Shown here in pieces: positions 25,101-37,130 of a stretch of 64,000 nucleotides of DNA (within the stretch, counting starts at the first letter, position 1; every line of letters begins with the position of its first letter). The notes beneath the pieces were generated by a model. That model did not search any database, was not told the DNA's origin, and saw only the letters and a program-made list of their open reading frames with translations. This DNA comes from Osmia lignaria lignaria (lineage: Eukaryota; Arthropoda; Insecta; Hymenoptera; Megachilidae), in contig NC_135042.1 in the NCBI RefSeq assembly GCF_051020975.1, positions 11,121,888-11,185,887 on the forward strand, read 5' to 3'. Both the position numbers and the translations under genes were made by a program.

Positions 25101-27611
25101 ACCCCTCTCCTTTTCTCGTTTTTCTCTTTCAGCTCTGTGTATTCGTCTCATTATTTCTCCCCTAAATGGATTTCTTCTGCACGATTTGTCGCCTGGATAC
25201 TTTTTACAAGAATATGCACCACCTTCGGATGGTCTGAATTTCTTTCCAAAGCATAAACCTTCATCTTTCGTCCATGGTATATTGTCCTGACTTAACGTTG
25301 GAGTTATATCTTTGTTAAATATTTGCTGAATCGTACAAACGCATGGTGGAACGTTTCTGGGCGGTGGAGGTGGTGGTCGCTGGACAATTCGGCGTGGCAC
25401 ACGTACCATGTCATCTTTCATGCCGGTAATAAAATACTGTGTTTCACCTATTTCATTCGTGACACCATTTATGACGAGATTCGAAGTAAGGACATCTTCT
25501 GAAGCTATAACTTCTAATAGATTCACTGTTGATTCTGGAGGAGTTGGTGCTGGAGAATGCATTGCCATTGATCCAATAATAGATCTACCAAACAAAAGAA
25601 TTTTGTCAAATAACGAATCATCGATTTATCGATTTATCGAATAATTGGTTATTACTTGTTTTTATTATTATCTTCGGTTATCGTGTCTATCACGAAATAA
25701 GGTGCTTTTGTTTCCTTTGCTTTTAGATATGATTTTCTAGTTTGTCTACAAGAACAACAACTGTCACACGTAGGTTCTGGGAATACCAGTTTCGTTATAG
25801 CTTCTATATTTTTGATCATCTTGTTTGCTTCCCTTTCTACTTTCCGAAACTCTTCATCTACATTCTGTAACCATTCCTGCCAATGCCGAGATAAATTCTT
25901 TCTACCACTTGGATAAATCTTATTTGGTCCATCTCCAAGCTTTAGTACAGCAAAAAACCTTTCATCGCTATTAATTGGCGTTACATTTGCAACACCAGTC
26001 ATTTCATATGTTACAGGACAAGTTGGTGGTTCATCGGCGGCTCCAGATATTATATAATGAACATGTTTTTCACCTAGCCAAGATTTCTTGTTTGGCTGAG
26101 GTGGTTGTAGAACTCCTAAAATATATGTTTGAAATAATGATAAGTTATCAAAGTAAATGATCGTTTTATTCATGTCTGAACATTCACCGCATAGTTTATA
26201 CTGTACTGGTCCTGATTTCTCAGAGATTCCATTGATTGTAAAATCAAACAATCTATTTCCACCATACAGTGGCGGAATATCAAGGGCAACTGATTTTTCA
26301 GAATCTTGTACTACTTCCTGATTTGTATTTACTGCATTGTCACTTTCTTGTTTAAATTCTTCATTGTTACTATCTCCTATATAAATATAAACATTAAAAA
26401 CTTTGGATACCATGTTTTAAAGCAATACAATGTACCTGTATCTATCATAGAAGTATCACTTTCTTCTACTGCAGTAGGATTATTAGTAGAACTAATATTT
26501 TTTTTCATTTTGACTGGATTATTGGGAGATGTATAAGCAGCATCCTTCTCTTTTACTTTAACCAGACTGTCATACTTTTGTTTTGTACTGATAGAAGTAT
26601 TCTTGTTTTGCTCTTCTCTTATCAAAGTATTAGGTCTTGATCTCTTTTCAGCAACAGGATTGTGGTGAATGCTTACTATTTTATCAGTTCTGTTTTCTCT
26701 AGTTTCAGAATTCACTTCTGTTCTTTTGTAATTCGTTAAAACACAATCTTTAGGAGGTAATATTACTTTTGGTAATGGTATTAATTGACATTCTTTTTTC
26801 CAACATTGTAATTGATTATAATAGGATGGCCAGTCTGGACGTATAAAAAGTTCTTCTTCATATGGAGATCCCATCTTTTGTCTCATTGGAAGTGCAGGTG
26901 CTGTAGCTATAACATAAATAGTATAAATATATATTGTATCTCCTATAAATTAATAATGCGTTTGACATTACGTTTAGGAGGTAATTTTGGTATCGTCACG
27001 GGTGGTAATCTTTTGTGCAATTCCACGACAGCTTCTGGTAAAGTTAAAAATGCAATAGCTGATAAGATTATTCTTTCATTGCAATCATAGAAGTCTTCTG
27101 AAATTAAAGGACATATAAAGAAAAATTTCTTTTATTAATGAAATAATTTAGCACGCATACTGTATCTTTCTTCTTCAAAATAATTTCCTGTTAGTACTTT
27201 ATAAACCTCTCTAAGAAAGTCTATTGCACTGCAGTTAGAAGATTCTTGTAATTTTTTAATAACATCTGGTGCAGGAGCAAAAAATGTGGATATAATTCCT
27301 ATTGATAAAAGTGTTTTTTGAGTACGATTTACCACCCTTTCTGCACAATCTTGATTCATCAAACATTGTAACATCATTAAGTTCTTTATCTATTAACAAA
27401 GAATATTTATTTCAATGCAAATAATTTTAGCAATTATTATATTACATAGAATGTTGCTATTAAATGTTATATGTACTTGATCAATAGAAAAGTCTTGATA
27501 CCATCCAGGAGATTTGTCTTTGGATACATTTGTGGTGTCATTATCCTTCTGCTTCACATTATCAGTATTTTCAGCTGTTTCTTCATCGTATGCTTCTTGT
27601 TTCTGTTCCAT
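21101..27611 (-). CDS. Unrecognised 1965-residue repeat- and Cys-rich protein
   Basis: I cannot name this protein. Exons (-): 27477-27611, 27161-27389, 26972-27097, 26436-26906, 25656-26376, 24948-25584, 21777-24881 (3.1 kb), 21581-21707, 21373-21515, 21101-21304; all phases agree. Four times it shows a pattern like I-[NS]-G-(10-16 residues)-Y-x-[ILM]-x-G (FTINGISEKS, YIISGAADEP, LVINGVTNEI, LMISGVKRIP). Repeated C-x-C clusters recur (CSCRQTRK, PCVCTIQQ, PCLCRENR, PVCECKYE, PCVCSHKH). Long basic Ser/Lys-rich low-complexity lies between, with 16 glutamines at residues 1669-1684. The C-terminal 67 residues look folded (WNTMEYGKFPSTSFKQAYF, GLPFKPWFPSDVRDMN). No signal peptide or membrane segment is seen. 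It may belong to one of the insect-only families of unknown function (DUF4770/4771/4776 type), but I cannot verify that. Confidence 0.8.
22149..22196 (-). repeat. CAG/CAA triplet repeat encoding poly-glutamine
   Basis: Sixteen consecutive CAG or CAA codons on the minus strand lie within the large exon of the uncharacterised gene. The pure CAG core (seven copies) is flanked by CAA interruptions, so its length is likely polymorphic. The frame is kept on both sides. Confidence 0.95.
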
Positions 27612-28542
27612 TCTGATTTTACACTTTATATGTTTCTTGTGTTTATAATAACCAATACTATTAAGGAATTTTCTTGTGTATTACATAGTTGGTTCCTTCG
27701 CTTTGTTCATGATCTTGTAATCAGTGAATTGCATTTAAAATTTCAAAGCTGAACATTCATTTATTAGACATTGTTGTTATGTGGATCTTGTTAATGGATT
27801 AGTTGAATTATAAAACCCCAAAGGGTTTATAGACTTGTATTGTTCTCCATATTTTCTGTTAAATGAAATCTTTCATTAATTATTTATAATAGATGTTTTC
27901 TAAACATATTTTACATATACCTCTTACATCAAAATTAAGTATCGGATGTTATTGAAGATGCATAGCTTGAATGAAGCATTAATGATCCTTAAAGATAATG
28001 GTATATTAAATAGTATGTTATTTTGTTAACTCCATTTGATTGTTGTTTCTGTTATACCTGTAAATTTGTTAAATATGTAATCAATGTATATGTTACTGTT
28101 AATTTAAGATTTAGTGAAATGAACATATCTACATATTATAAGTTATATAGAGTTTGTATACTGTAAACATTATTATTATCATTTGAGCTATAAATAGTTA
28201 TTGTTTATTAGAATGATTTTATTATTGCTTTTTCCAATACGCTTAGTTCAATCACAACATAAATAAATATCATTTTTAGGACTTTTTACATTTACAATTT
28301 TAAAAAGTTTTCTCATATATTTATTACGGTAGTAACATCATAAATTTGTATTTGTTCAACTTTTATTTGAAACATCGTATTCTCTAGAAACAGTTCGACA
28401 ACCTAGGGAGATTCCTATATGCACGATTGGTAACATATATATACATATATATAGATTCACAGATCAAGTTTCAAATAACGTATTTATATATTTATATTTG
28501 GATAGTTTGTTGTTAAAAATTATTTTTTAAACTTTTAAAAAT
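27612..28542. other. Divergent spacer, uncharacterised gene / PCLAF-like
   Basis: A 0.9 kb AT-rich head-to-head region that should contain both promoters. TA-rich stretches occur near 28435-28455. I saw no clear TATA box/initiator pair or E2F-like site. Confidence 0.5.
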
Positions 28543-29170
28543 ATGGTAAGAACAAAAGCAGATCGTGTGCCTACAAAAGGTAAGAAAAATTAAAAGAAAA
28601 ACATAATCTTAATGAGGTTCTGAAGAAAATTTTGAACGTTTCTTTGTTTCCTTCATTTATCGTTTCATTCAAGTACTATTTGCCTCCATTGTAAAGTGTA
28701 TTTAATTATTAGAATTCCTATATTTAATTTTATTAAAAATTATTATTATTATTTACAGCTGTTGGTAGTAAAGCCCCATCTAAAACTGTAAAAAGTACAC
28801 CTACTAAAAAAGCAGCAGGAAGCAGTAAAGGTAAACCTTTGCAAAATGTGATGATTTATATAAAATATATTAATCTAGTTAGATAACATAAAAGTTAAGG
28901 AGAAATATAATTTCAGGAAAAAGTTATTCAGGTGGAAATCCGTATCACCCAAGAGATACACCAGAATGGCAAAAGCCTATCACATATTTTATTAATCAAA
29001 ATCCTACACACAAAGCAGAAGTATTATATAAATTTCCATTAGTACAATCCATTTAACTGATAAAGTTTACTACAATGAAATTTTTATATTTGCAGCAGAA
29101 TGAAAATGGAAATGAAAATGAAAATCAAAATGAAGGTACCAGCAAAGAAACAAATAATGAGTCAGAATAA
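28543..29170 (+). CDS. PCLAF: PCLAF/PAF15-like PCNA-associated factor
   Basis: Small, disordered, basic PCNA-binding protein of 95 residues. Exons: 28543-28579, 28759-28830, 28917-29020, 29096-29170. The start MVRTKAD is identical to the vertebrate PAF15 N-terminus, including its histone-like basic tail. The central segment SGGNPYHPRDTPEWQKPITYFI aligns with the vertebrate PIP-box region and gives a PIP box Q55-x-x-I58-x-x-F61-I62. The C-terminal exon is a short Asn/Glu-rich tail. Unlike the human protein, no KEN destruction box is evident. In vertebrates PAF15 rides on PCNA during replication and is ubiquitinated on N-terminal lysines; Lys5 and several others are present here. It lies 728 bp upstream of CAND1 on the same strand. 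AATAAA at 29427-29432. Confidence 0.85.
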
Positions 29171-29898
29171 AAGTACCCTACACAATATTGTGATAATACC
29201 ATTCAGTATTCAGTTATTTAAGAGGAAATTAATTTATTTTTTTATAAATAATACAGAAAGAGTTTAAGTTCAGAAAGACATTTAAGTTTTAATTATGTTG
29301 AATTACAACAGAAAATAAAAGTAGAAATAAGTATGTAAGGTAAAGTTAATATTTTTTATAAGACATTTGAAATGTATTCAGTGCCATAAATATAACTTCT
29401 AAGATTATAAGATTGAAATGTATCAAAATAAAACAGTGATAAAATAATAAATATTTTTTTCTAAGACTGTTTATACTACTTAAGTGTATATATTTTTGAT
29501 AACATACAATTGATTTTACAATTTCTATTATTACATGTAAATTTGAAATTTAAAAACTATTCAGAACAAGTCATAAAAAGAAATGAACCAATCATGAAAC
29601 AGTGTTTTGATGTTTCTTTTCTGTATAGTTATTGTTCCAGTAGGTTTTGGAACGCGCAATTACCATCAAAATTTTGGCAGTCTATAAGTTGTGGAAAAGA
29701 TTCGCAGTATTGAAATGCTGCCGACAGTGAAATTTCATTAAAATACGATTTCTAACAAAATATTTAACTAAATAAACCGAAACGAATTTAGTGTCGTCTG
29801 CTACCCACGAAACGTCGTACTTTTTTTTTCTTTTCGTTTCATTATAACGTAGAATATTGGAACGACAACTGTAACCGGCTGTGAAAAAGTTTTCAATC
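29171..29898. other. Spacer PCLAF-like / CAND1
   Basis: Contains the probable 3' UTR of the PCLAF-like gene, with a poly(A) signal at 29427-29432, and the short promoter of CAND1. I see no other gene. Confidence 0.6.
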
Positions 29899-32800
29899 AT
29901 GGCTAGTGTCTCTTATCAAATTGCAAACTTGCTGGAGAAGGTATTAAATGCATTTATTTCAGGGCAACATTAAGAATGATTTTGGTGTTTGTTTGTTAAA
30001 TGATACATTGTAGAAATGTTAGCGTTAAAACTGGTGATAATATCGAACTTACACATAACCTCTTTTCACCTATTTAAAAAATATACCACAATTCCTATAA
30101 AAAACTTTCTCTAACTCTTTATCAGAAACAGCCATGCTCTATGTATCTAAACTGATTAATTTCTTCCAAAAGTACAATAAATTATCTTACTTCTATTTTC
30201 TACATACACAAACTTACATACTAATAAATTATGAGCAAGAAACAAAGATGTTTTAAGCTGTTGTAAAGATAAGACTTATTTTAACCAATCTTATTACTGA
30301 ATTTTATTGTTTTAGATGACATCCAGTGACAAGGACTTCAGATTTATGGCAACCAATGATTTGATGAGCGAATTACAAAAAGACAATATTAAATTGGACG
30401 ATGATTCAGAGCGTAAAGTTGTAAAAATGCTTTTAAAGTTGTTGGAGGATAAAAATGGAGAAGTACAAAATCTTGCTGTAAAATGGTAGTATATCCAAAT
30501 TAAATTTTAAAATATACATTTTATATAATAGATGTATGTTTATCTTGTAACTTAAATATGAAATTGTTTGCGTGCTTGAAACGCTTATTATGTTTGCAAG
30601 ATTTTCTTTGTGTTTGGACACGATTACAGAAACGTGTCCGATTTCAGTTTGGGCCCATTAGTCAATAAGGTAAAGGAGTATCAAGTGGAAACTATTGTAG
30701 ATGCGCTATGCAGTAACATGGTGTCAGACAAAGAACAGTTGAGAGATATTTCCAGCATCGGTCTGAAAACTGTTATTTCCGAGCTTCCTTTGGGATCCAG
30801 TGTACTTGTTGCAAGCGTTTGTAGACGGATAACCGGCCGACTTAGCAGTGCTATAGAAAAAGTAATTGTTATTTTTATTATAATATCGCGTTATTGCAAT
30901 GAAATATCTAATTATGTTTCATACAGCAGGAAGATGTGTCTGTTCAACTTGAAGCGCTTGATATCGTGGCTGATTTATTATCCCGATTTGGTGCTTTACT
31001 GATCACATTTCATTCTCTCATTTTGACTGCATTATTGCCACAACTTTCTTCTCCGCGTCAAGCAGTCCGAAAACGTACTATAGTTGCTCTGAGTCATCTT
31101 TTGACTTCAAGCAACAATTACTTGTACAATAAACTTTTAGACCACTTACTCGAAGGTCTCGGTACACAAACAGCAAAAAATGTGATACGTACTTATATAC
31201 AATGTATTGCTTCCATATGGTAGGTATTTCTTACAAAATGTTTTATATTTATTTGCAGTTTTTACTTGTAATACTGAATTTCAGTCGCCAAGCGGGACAC
31301 AGGTTTGGAGAGCAAATAGAAAGGGTTATGCCATTGATTGTACAATATAGTAACGAGGATGATGATGAACTAAGAGAATACTGTTTACAAGCATTTGAAG
31401 CTTTTGTATACAGATGTCCCAAAGAAATTACACCACATATAAATAAAGTGAGTAATTCTACTTTGTTTTGTACATAGCTTTAATACTTTTAGAATTATTT
31501 AAAAGTTGTATTTAATGAACATTTCTTTTCAGATTATAGAAATTTGTTTAACTTACATTACATATGATCCAAACTACAATTATGATGACGATATGAATGA
31601 TGTGTCCGATGGAGAGGATGTTATGATGGAAGTAGAAGAAGATGGAGAAGAAGATGCAGAAGATGAATATTCAGATGACGATGATATGAGTTGGAAAGTT
31701 CGTAGGGCAGCTGCAAAATGTCTCGAAGCTGTTGTATCCAGTAGACGAGAACTTCTTCCCGAACTTTACAAAGTTGTTTCTCCAGCCTTGATTGCAAGAT
31801 TCAAAGGTGCTTGTGCATTTTCTAACGTGTTTGTTATTTCAATTCTGACAGTGTAAATATTTATATGTATGTTATAGAAAGAGAAGAAAATGTAAAGTCC
31901 GATATTTTCCATGCATACATCGCACTTTTGAGACAAACAAGACCCGCTACCGGTGTACCCCTCGATCCTGATGCGATGGAAGACGACGATGGACCAATAT
32001 CATTATTACAACAGCAGGTTCCGCTAATTGTAAAAGCTGTCCATCGTCAAATGAAAGAGAAGAGTATTAAAACAAGACAAGATTGTTTTTCATTATTAAA
32101 AGAATTAGTGCTTGTATTGCCCGGTGCTTTAAGCAATCACATACCTGCATTGATACCGGGTATTCAATACTCTTTGGGTGATAAGAATTCTTCGTCAAAT
32201 ATGAAAATTGATACATTGGCTTTTGTACATACGTTATTAATAACTCATCAACCAGAAGCGTTTCACGCTCACATGGCAGTTTTAGCACCTCCGATCATAT
32301 CAGCTGTTGGAGATCCGTTTTATAAAATTACAGCGGAAGCATTATTGGTGTTACAGCAATTGGTTCAAGTAATTAGACCACATGGTAAGTTCTAAAATAC
32401 AATCATGCGTTTATAATGTAATGTAATTATAAAAATTACAAGTAATATGGAATTTGATTATAGATAAACCGTGTTATTTTGACTTCACATCGTTGTCCGG
32501 AGAAATATATCGTTGTACGTTAATGAGACTTAGGACTGCGGATATTGATCAAGAAGTAAAAGAAAGAGCAATCGCTTGCATGGGTCAGATCCTCGCACAT
32601 TTTGGCGATACTTTATCCGATGAATTGCATGTATGCCTTCCTATATTTTTGGACAGACTTCGTAATGAAATTACACGCCTTACGACGGTAAAAGCTTTAA
32701 CGTGTATAGCATCGTCTCCTTTGAAAGTAGATTTGAAACAGATTATGGTACGTACACTACGTTTTACATAGATAAATCAATGTACCTAATACTGTATTAA

Positions 32801-35215
32801 TCTACAATATTCTGTGTATTTCGTATAGGAAGAAGCAATTCCAATTCTTGGATCCTTTTTAAGAAAGAATCAACGAGCTTTAAAATTATGTTCCCTTCCA
32901 CTTTTAGATACTTTGGTTCGAAATTATAGTTCCACTCTTCATGCCGATTTATTAGACAAGGTAACAGTTGTTCAGTTAGAAAAACCTCGAAACCTCATAT
33001 TTGCATAATTCGTAATTTATTTAAATATTTTATTAGGTTACTACGGAATTACCAGCGTTATTAAATGAGACTGATTTACATATTGCGCAATTAACTCTCA
33101 ATCTTCTCACCACCATAGCAAAATTACATCCAGTCGCCCTTACGAGGGTTTCTGATAATATCCTTCCAGAAATATTAGTGTTGGTAAAGTCCCCGCTCCT
33201 TCAAGGTAACATATTTAATAATTCTCGTTTTTTTTTTTTTTTTTTTTAAATGATAATATAAAAAGAAATTTGAATTATTATTATTATTATCTTTTCTTTT
33301 TTAGGTGTCGCTTTAAATTCGATGTTAGAATTTTTCCAAGCATTAGTTCAAGCAGATATACCAGGTCTAGGTTATAGAGAATTGTTGTCAATGTTATTAG
33401 CACCTGTCAGTCAGTCCGTACTTCATAAGCAAGCGTATCATTCGCTTGCAAAATGTGCAGCCGCACTGACTATCACATGGCATCAAGAAGCTCAAGCAGT
33501 GGTCGAACAATTTTTGAAAGACGTGCAGATTCCTCAGAGTGACGCGCAGCATATTTTTGCGTTATTGGTTATCGGTGAAATAGGCAGACACGTGTAAGTA
33601 TATCATTCTTGATTACACCGATTCTAAATGTTATTCCCCTATTATTTACAATTACACATTTTTATTCAGGGACTTGAGTGGAATCAGCTCTTTAAAGCAT
33701 ACAATTTTAAACTCGTTTTCATCGCATTCAGAGGAAGTTAAATCAGCAGCTAGTTACACGTTAGGTAATATAGCAGTCGGTAATCTTCCCGAATATCTAC
33801 CATTCATATTGAAAGAAATCGAAGCGCAACCAAAACGTCAATACCTGCTCTTACATTCACTGAAAGAGGTAAATTTTCTAATACACTTACTAATACGTTT
33901 GATGTTTTTATTTAAAAAAATTAATATATTGTACTATATAGATAATCACGTGTCAATCTGCTAGTCCATCTGGTGTATCTCATTTGCAAAATTTTGTGCC
34001 TTCGATTTGGATGCTTTTATATAGGCAGTGTGAATGTACAGAAGAAGGGACACGGAACGTTGTAGCCGAATGTCTAGGAAAACTTACTTTAATCGATCCG
34101 GCTACATTATTACCAAGATTACAGGAATCTCTAAAATCACCGTCTGCGTTAATGAGAACTACTACAGTTACTGCTGTCAAATTCACTATTTCCGATCAGG
34201 TATTTCAATTTTTTTTAGATACAAAGTAAGTATATTTATTTGTATGGGTGATAGGTACAAGTAATTTACAATATTTTTCTATAGCCACAACAAATTGATG
34301 CTATGTTAAAACAATGTATGGGTAGCTTCTTAGTTGCTCTGGAAGATCCTGATTTGAATGTAAGAAGAGTAGCTTTAGTTGCATTTAATTCTGCAGCTCA
34401 TAACAAACCGATGCTCATCAGAGATTTATTAGATTCCGTGTTACCACATCTTTATGCTGAAACTAAGATAAAGGTATTTGATCGACGACAAACTAATAGT
34501 TTTTAGAGAAATGAAAAATTAACCTTTTTTTAAATACAATGTAATTGTAGAAAGAACTTATAAGGGAAGTTGAAATGGGCCCATTCAAACATACAGTAGA
34601 TGATGGTTTAGATCTTAGAAAAGCAGCATTCGAGTGTATGTACACATTGCTGGATTCTTGTCTCGATCGATTGGATGTTTTCAAATTTTTAAATCACGTT
34701 GAAAATGGTCTCAGAGATCATTACGATATCAAAATGTTAACTTATCTTATGACTGCGAGGCTCGCGCAGTTGTGCCCTGCAGCAGTTTTACAAAGTAAGT
34801 ACGAGGTGCAAGCAAATGATTGTTAATTTATATTTAATAATCCTCTATATATATATATATATATATAGGGTTGGAAAGATTGGTTGAACCATTGAAAAGT
34901 ACTTGTACAATGAAAGTAAAGGCAAATTCTGTAAAACAAGCATATGAAAAACAAGATGAACTAAAACGTTCTGCCTTGAGAGCTGTGGCAGCATTGTTAA
35001 CTATCCCAGATGCTGGTAAGTAATATTGAAAATAATTTCAAATGTAAAATTCATAAGCTGTAACTATTGCTTTTTTTTCAGATAAAAATCCGTCGTTAAG
35101 CGAATTTGTAACACAGATCAAAGGAACACCCGAATTACAACCACTTTTCGAAATAATTCAAAAAGATTGTACCGGTAGTAGTGTCAATGAAACAAATGTG
35201 ATGGATCAGAGTTAA
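29899..35215 (+). CDS. Cand1: CAND1, cullin-associated NEDD8-dissociated protein
   Basis: HEAT-repeat exchange factor that binds unneddylated cullin-RBX1 and swaps substrate receptors. Seventeen exons: 29899-29940, 30316-30485, 30648-30861, 30927-31219, 31285-31447, 31533-31806, 31878-32384, 32464-32747, 32829-32960, 33037-33205, 33305-33593, 33670-33868, 33942-34199, 34285-34473, 34551-34794, 34869-35015, 35082-35215. All phases close, giving 1235 residues (human 1230). Landmarks: start MASVSYQIANLLEKM, the acidic loop ending DEYSDDDDMSWKVRRAA, MRTTTVTAVKFTISDQ, and the C-terminal FVTQIKGTPELQPLFEIIQ. The acceptor before exon 16 is preceded by a (TA)n run. AATAAA at 35386-35391. Confidence 0.97.
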
Positions 35216-37130
35216 AAAGTTTACGACTTACTTTTTGTATTTCACATAGATCGCTGTTAGCTAAGCATTCACGGTCATATTATTAATAGTTTATTTCTAT
35301 ACGTTATTTTTTCATTATTGTCTTCGATTTGAAAGTAGTTTGAAATGAATGTGATTTTATGTAACACGCCATGTATAAATTATAAAATAAATTTGTCAAT
35401 TGTAAACATTTTACGATAATACATTAGCTTTTTCGTTTAGTTATAAATATTTCTAAAATTAGGATTTGCTTTTTACATTATAAATTAATGAATACTAAAC
35501 AAAACATTCTATCACATTTACATTAATTTTTGCATTTTCTTTACATCAATTATTCAAAAAGTTCATATGATTTACATCTTGTTACAGGTATACGTGACTT
35601 ATTTGCTGATCTACCTACTATTTTGTATTGGTTCTTATTGCGTATGCAGCCTAGTCTTTCACCTAATTCCAACACCTGCCGCTAATCACGTTGACCATTT
35701 ATGGTCAGCAAAATTTTGTCTACCTTTCATCGATGAATTCTCTAACTCTTTACAACAAAAAATTGAATTAAGTATTAATTAAAAAATGATATGGTTTTCA
35801 GAAAATTCTTTCTGCAATAAAAAGTCCAAATGATTTGTAATATATCTAAGAAGTATCATTATGAAGAAACTATTGCTACATGAGAAAGCAAAAATGCATA
35901 GAAAGAAGAGAAATTACATAATTCGCTATTGCTGTTCAGAGGAATGTGCGATACGTGAGAACTGCAAAGGTCCTACAAAATATTCTAAGAATTGTAGGTC
36001 TCGAAAATTTGTCATTGCAGAGAATCACGTAGCCACCTACAGTTTTAACACGTAGCTAACGATGCTACGTGATTGTGATGTGCTAGGATCCAGATTGATT
36101 AGTCGTGAGCACCGTTTATGTTTTCATTTTCAATCGGAACAACGTTCCATGTTCGGCGTAGATAACTTTTTCATCCTCGTAATAATCCTGTTCGCATGGA
36201 ATCCATTGTTGACATTAATTATTCAAAGTGTTGATCTTGGCCACTAAAACGACGTATTTAAAATTGTATCTCGAGGACATTGACCCTATCGTGCAAGTGT
36301 ACAATTGAATATGATAAATTAAGATCTAATCGATATATTACTATCGTAAATCCGGCTGATTTTCATTTCGTTGCTTTTCATATCAGATTACGATGATATT
36401 TGCAGTTTGATCCCCTTTTATTCCCTTCTGACACGTGAAATTAAAATTGCGTTTAACGAGAGACAAAAGGAACATTTATTACAAACGGTATTGTTTTATA
36501 CGTGTGTAAAAATTAATCGAACCGCGAAATACTTTCAGAGCATTCACTGTTATTGTGAAATTGTGAAAGTATTTTTCCGTTCTTACAGGTAAGATGACGT
36601 TGTTTCGAATACGAACGAATTTTGTTCTCATCGATCATTAAAACTGACAACACGATACCGTAGGAGGAAGAGGATATAAGGACGTGTGATGGAATTTAAA
36701 AAATGCAAATCAAGTACTTTTATTTGAAACATATACATAGCAGTTGCGTAAGTTCCTTTAAAGTTTATGAAATTTTGTAATAATAAACATCTTGAGAGAT
36801 CACTAAACTCATCCCTCGTAAATTCCGGATTGCTCGAATAGCATACCCCCTACGATTACATGATCTCGTGATTGGCTGATCATGGATCAGTGGTGGGGGA
36901 AGATATAAAAGCGGGTTACATTCACGGAGCAGCGCAGTGTGCGACAGTTCGGATTAGCTTTCGCGTTAGTTCGCGTCGCGGTTTCTAAATTGTTTCTCAA
37001 AGAATTTTTTAAATTTTATCAACGTGCCATTGTTGGTCGTAATTGGCATAACGAATTCGGTATTATTTCGAACGTATGTAGATTATTTTATTTTTGTCAA
37101 TTACGGTTTTTCCACAAAACACGAGGAACC
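35216..37130. other. Spacer CAND1 / TMEM205-like, with TATA promoter at its right end
   Basis: The first 180 bp are the CAND1 3' UTR. The rest is AT-rich with several spurious open frames of 60-75 codons that have no splice or similarity support. The right end holds a TATA/initiator pair and a leader of about 195 nt. Confidence 0.6.
36904..36938 (+). promoter_or_regulatory. TATA box and initiator of the TMEM205-like gene
   Basis: TATAAAA at 36904-36910 is followed about 30 bp later by CAGT at 36935-36938, which fits an arthropod initiator. This is the only clear TATA/Inr pair I noticed in the window. The ATG follows at 37131, giving a leader of roughly 195 nt. Confidence 0.6.

Noticed and set aside
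25617..25641. TCGATTTA tandem units in an intron
   Set aside because: Only two to three copies; ordinary simple repeat with no evidence of function.
26110..26190. Possible intron inside exon 5 of the uncharacterised gene (acceptor-like TTTTAG before GAGTTC)
   Set aside because: No good donor restores the frame (the nearest GT would create a stop), and the frame is open through the interval.
36062..36592. Open frames upstream of the TMEM205-like gene
   Set aside because: Short, without homology or splice partners; this is promoter and spacer DNA.
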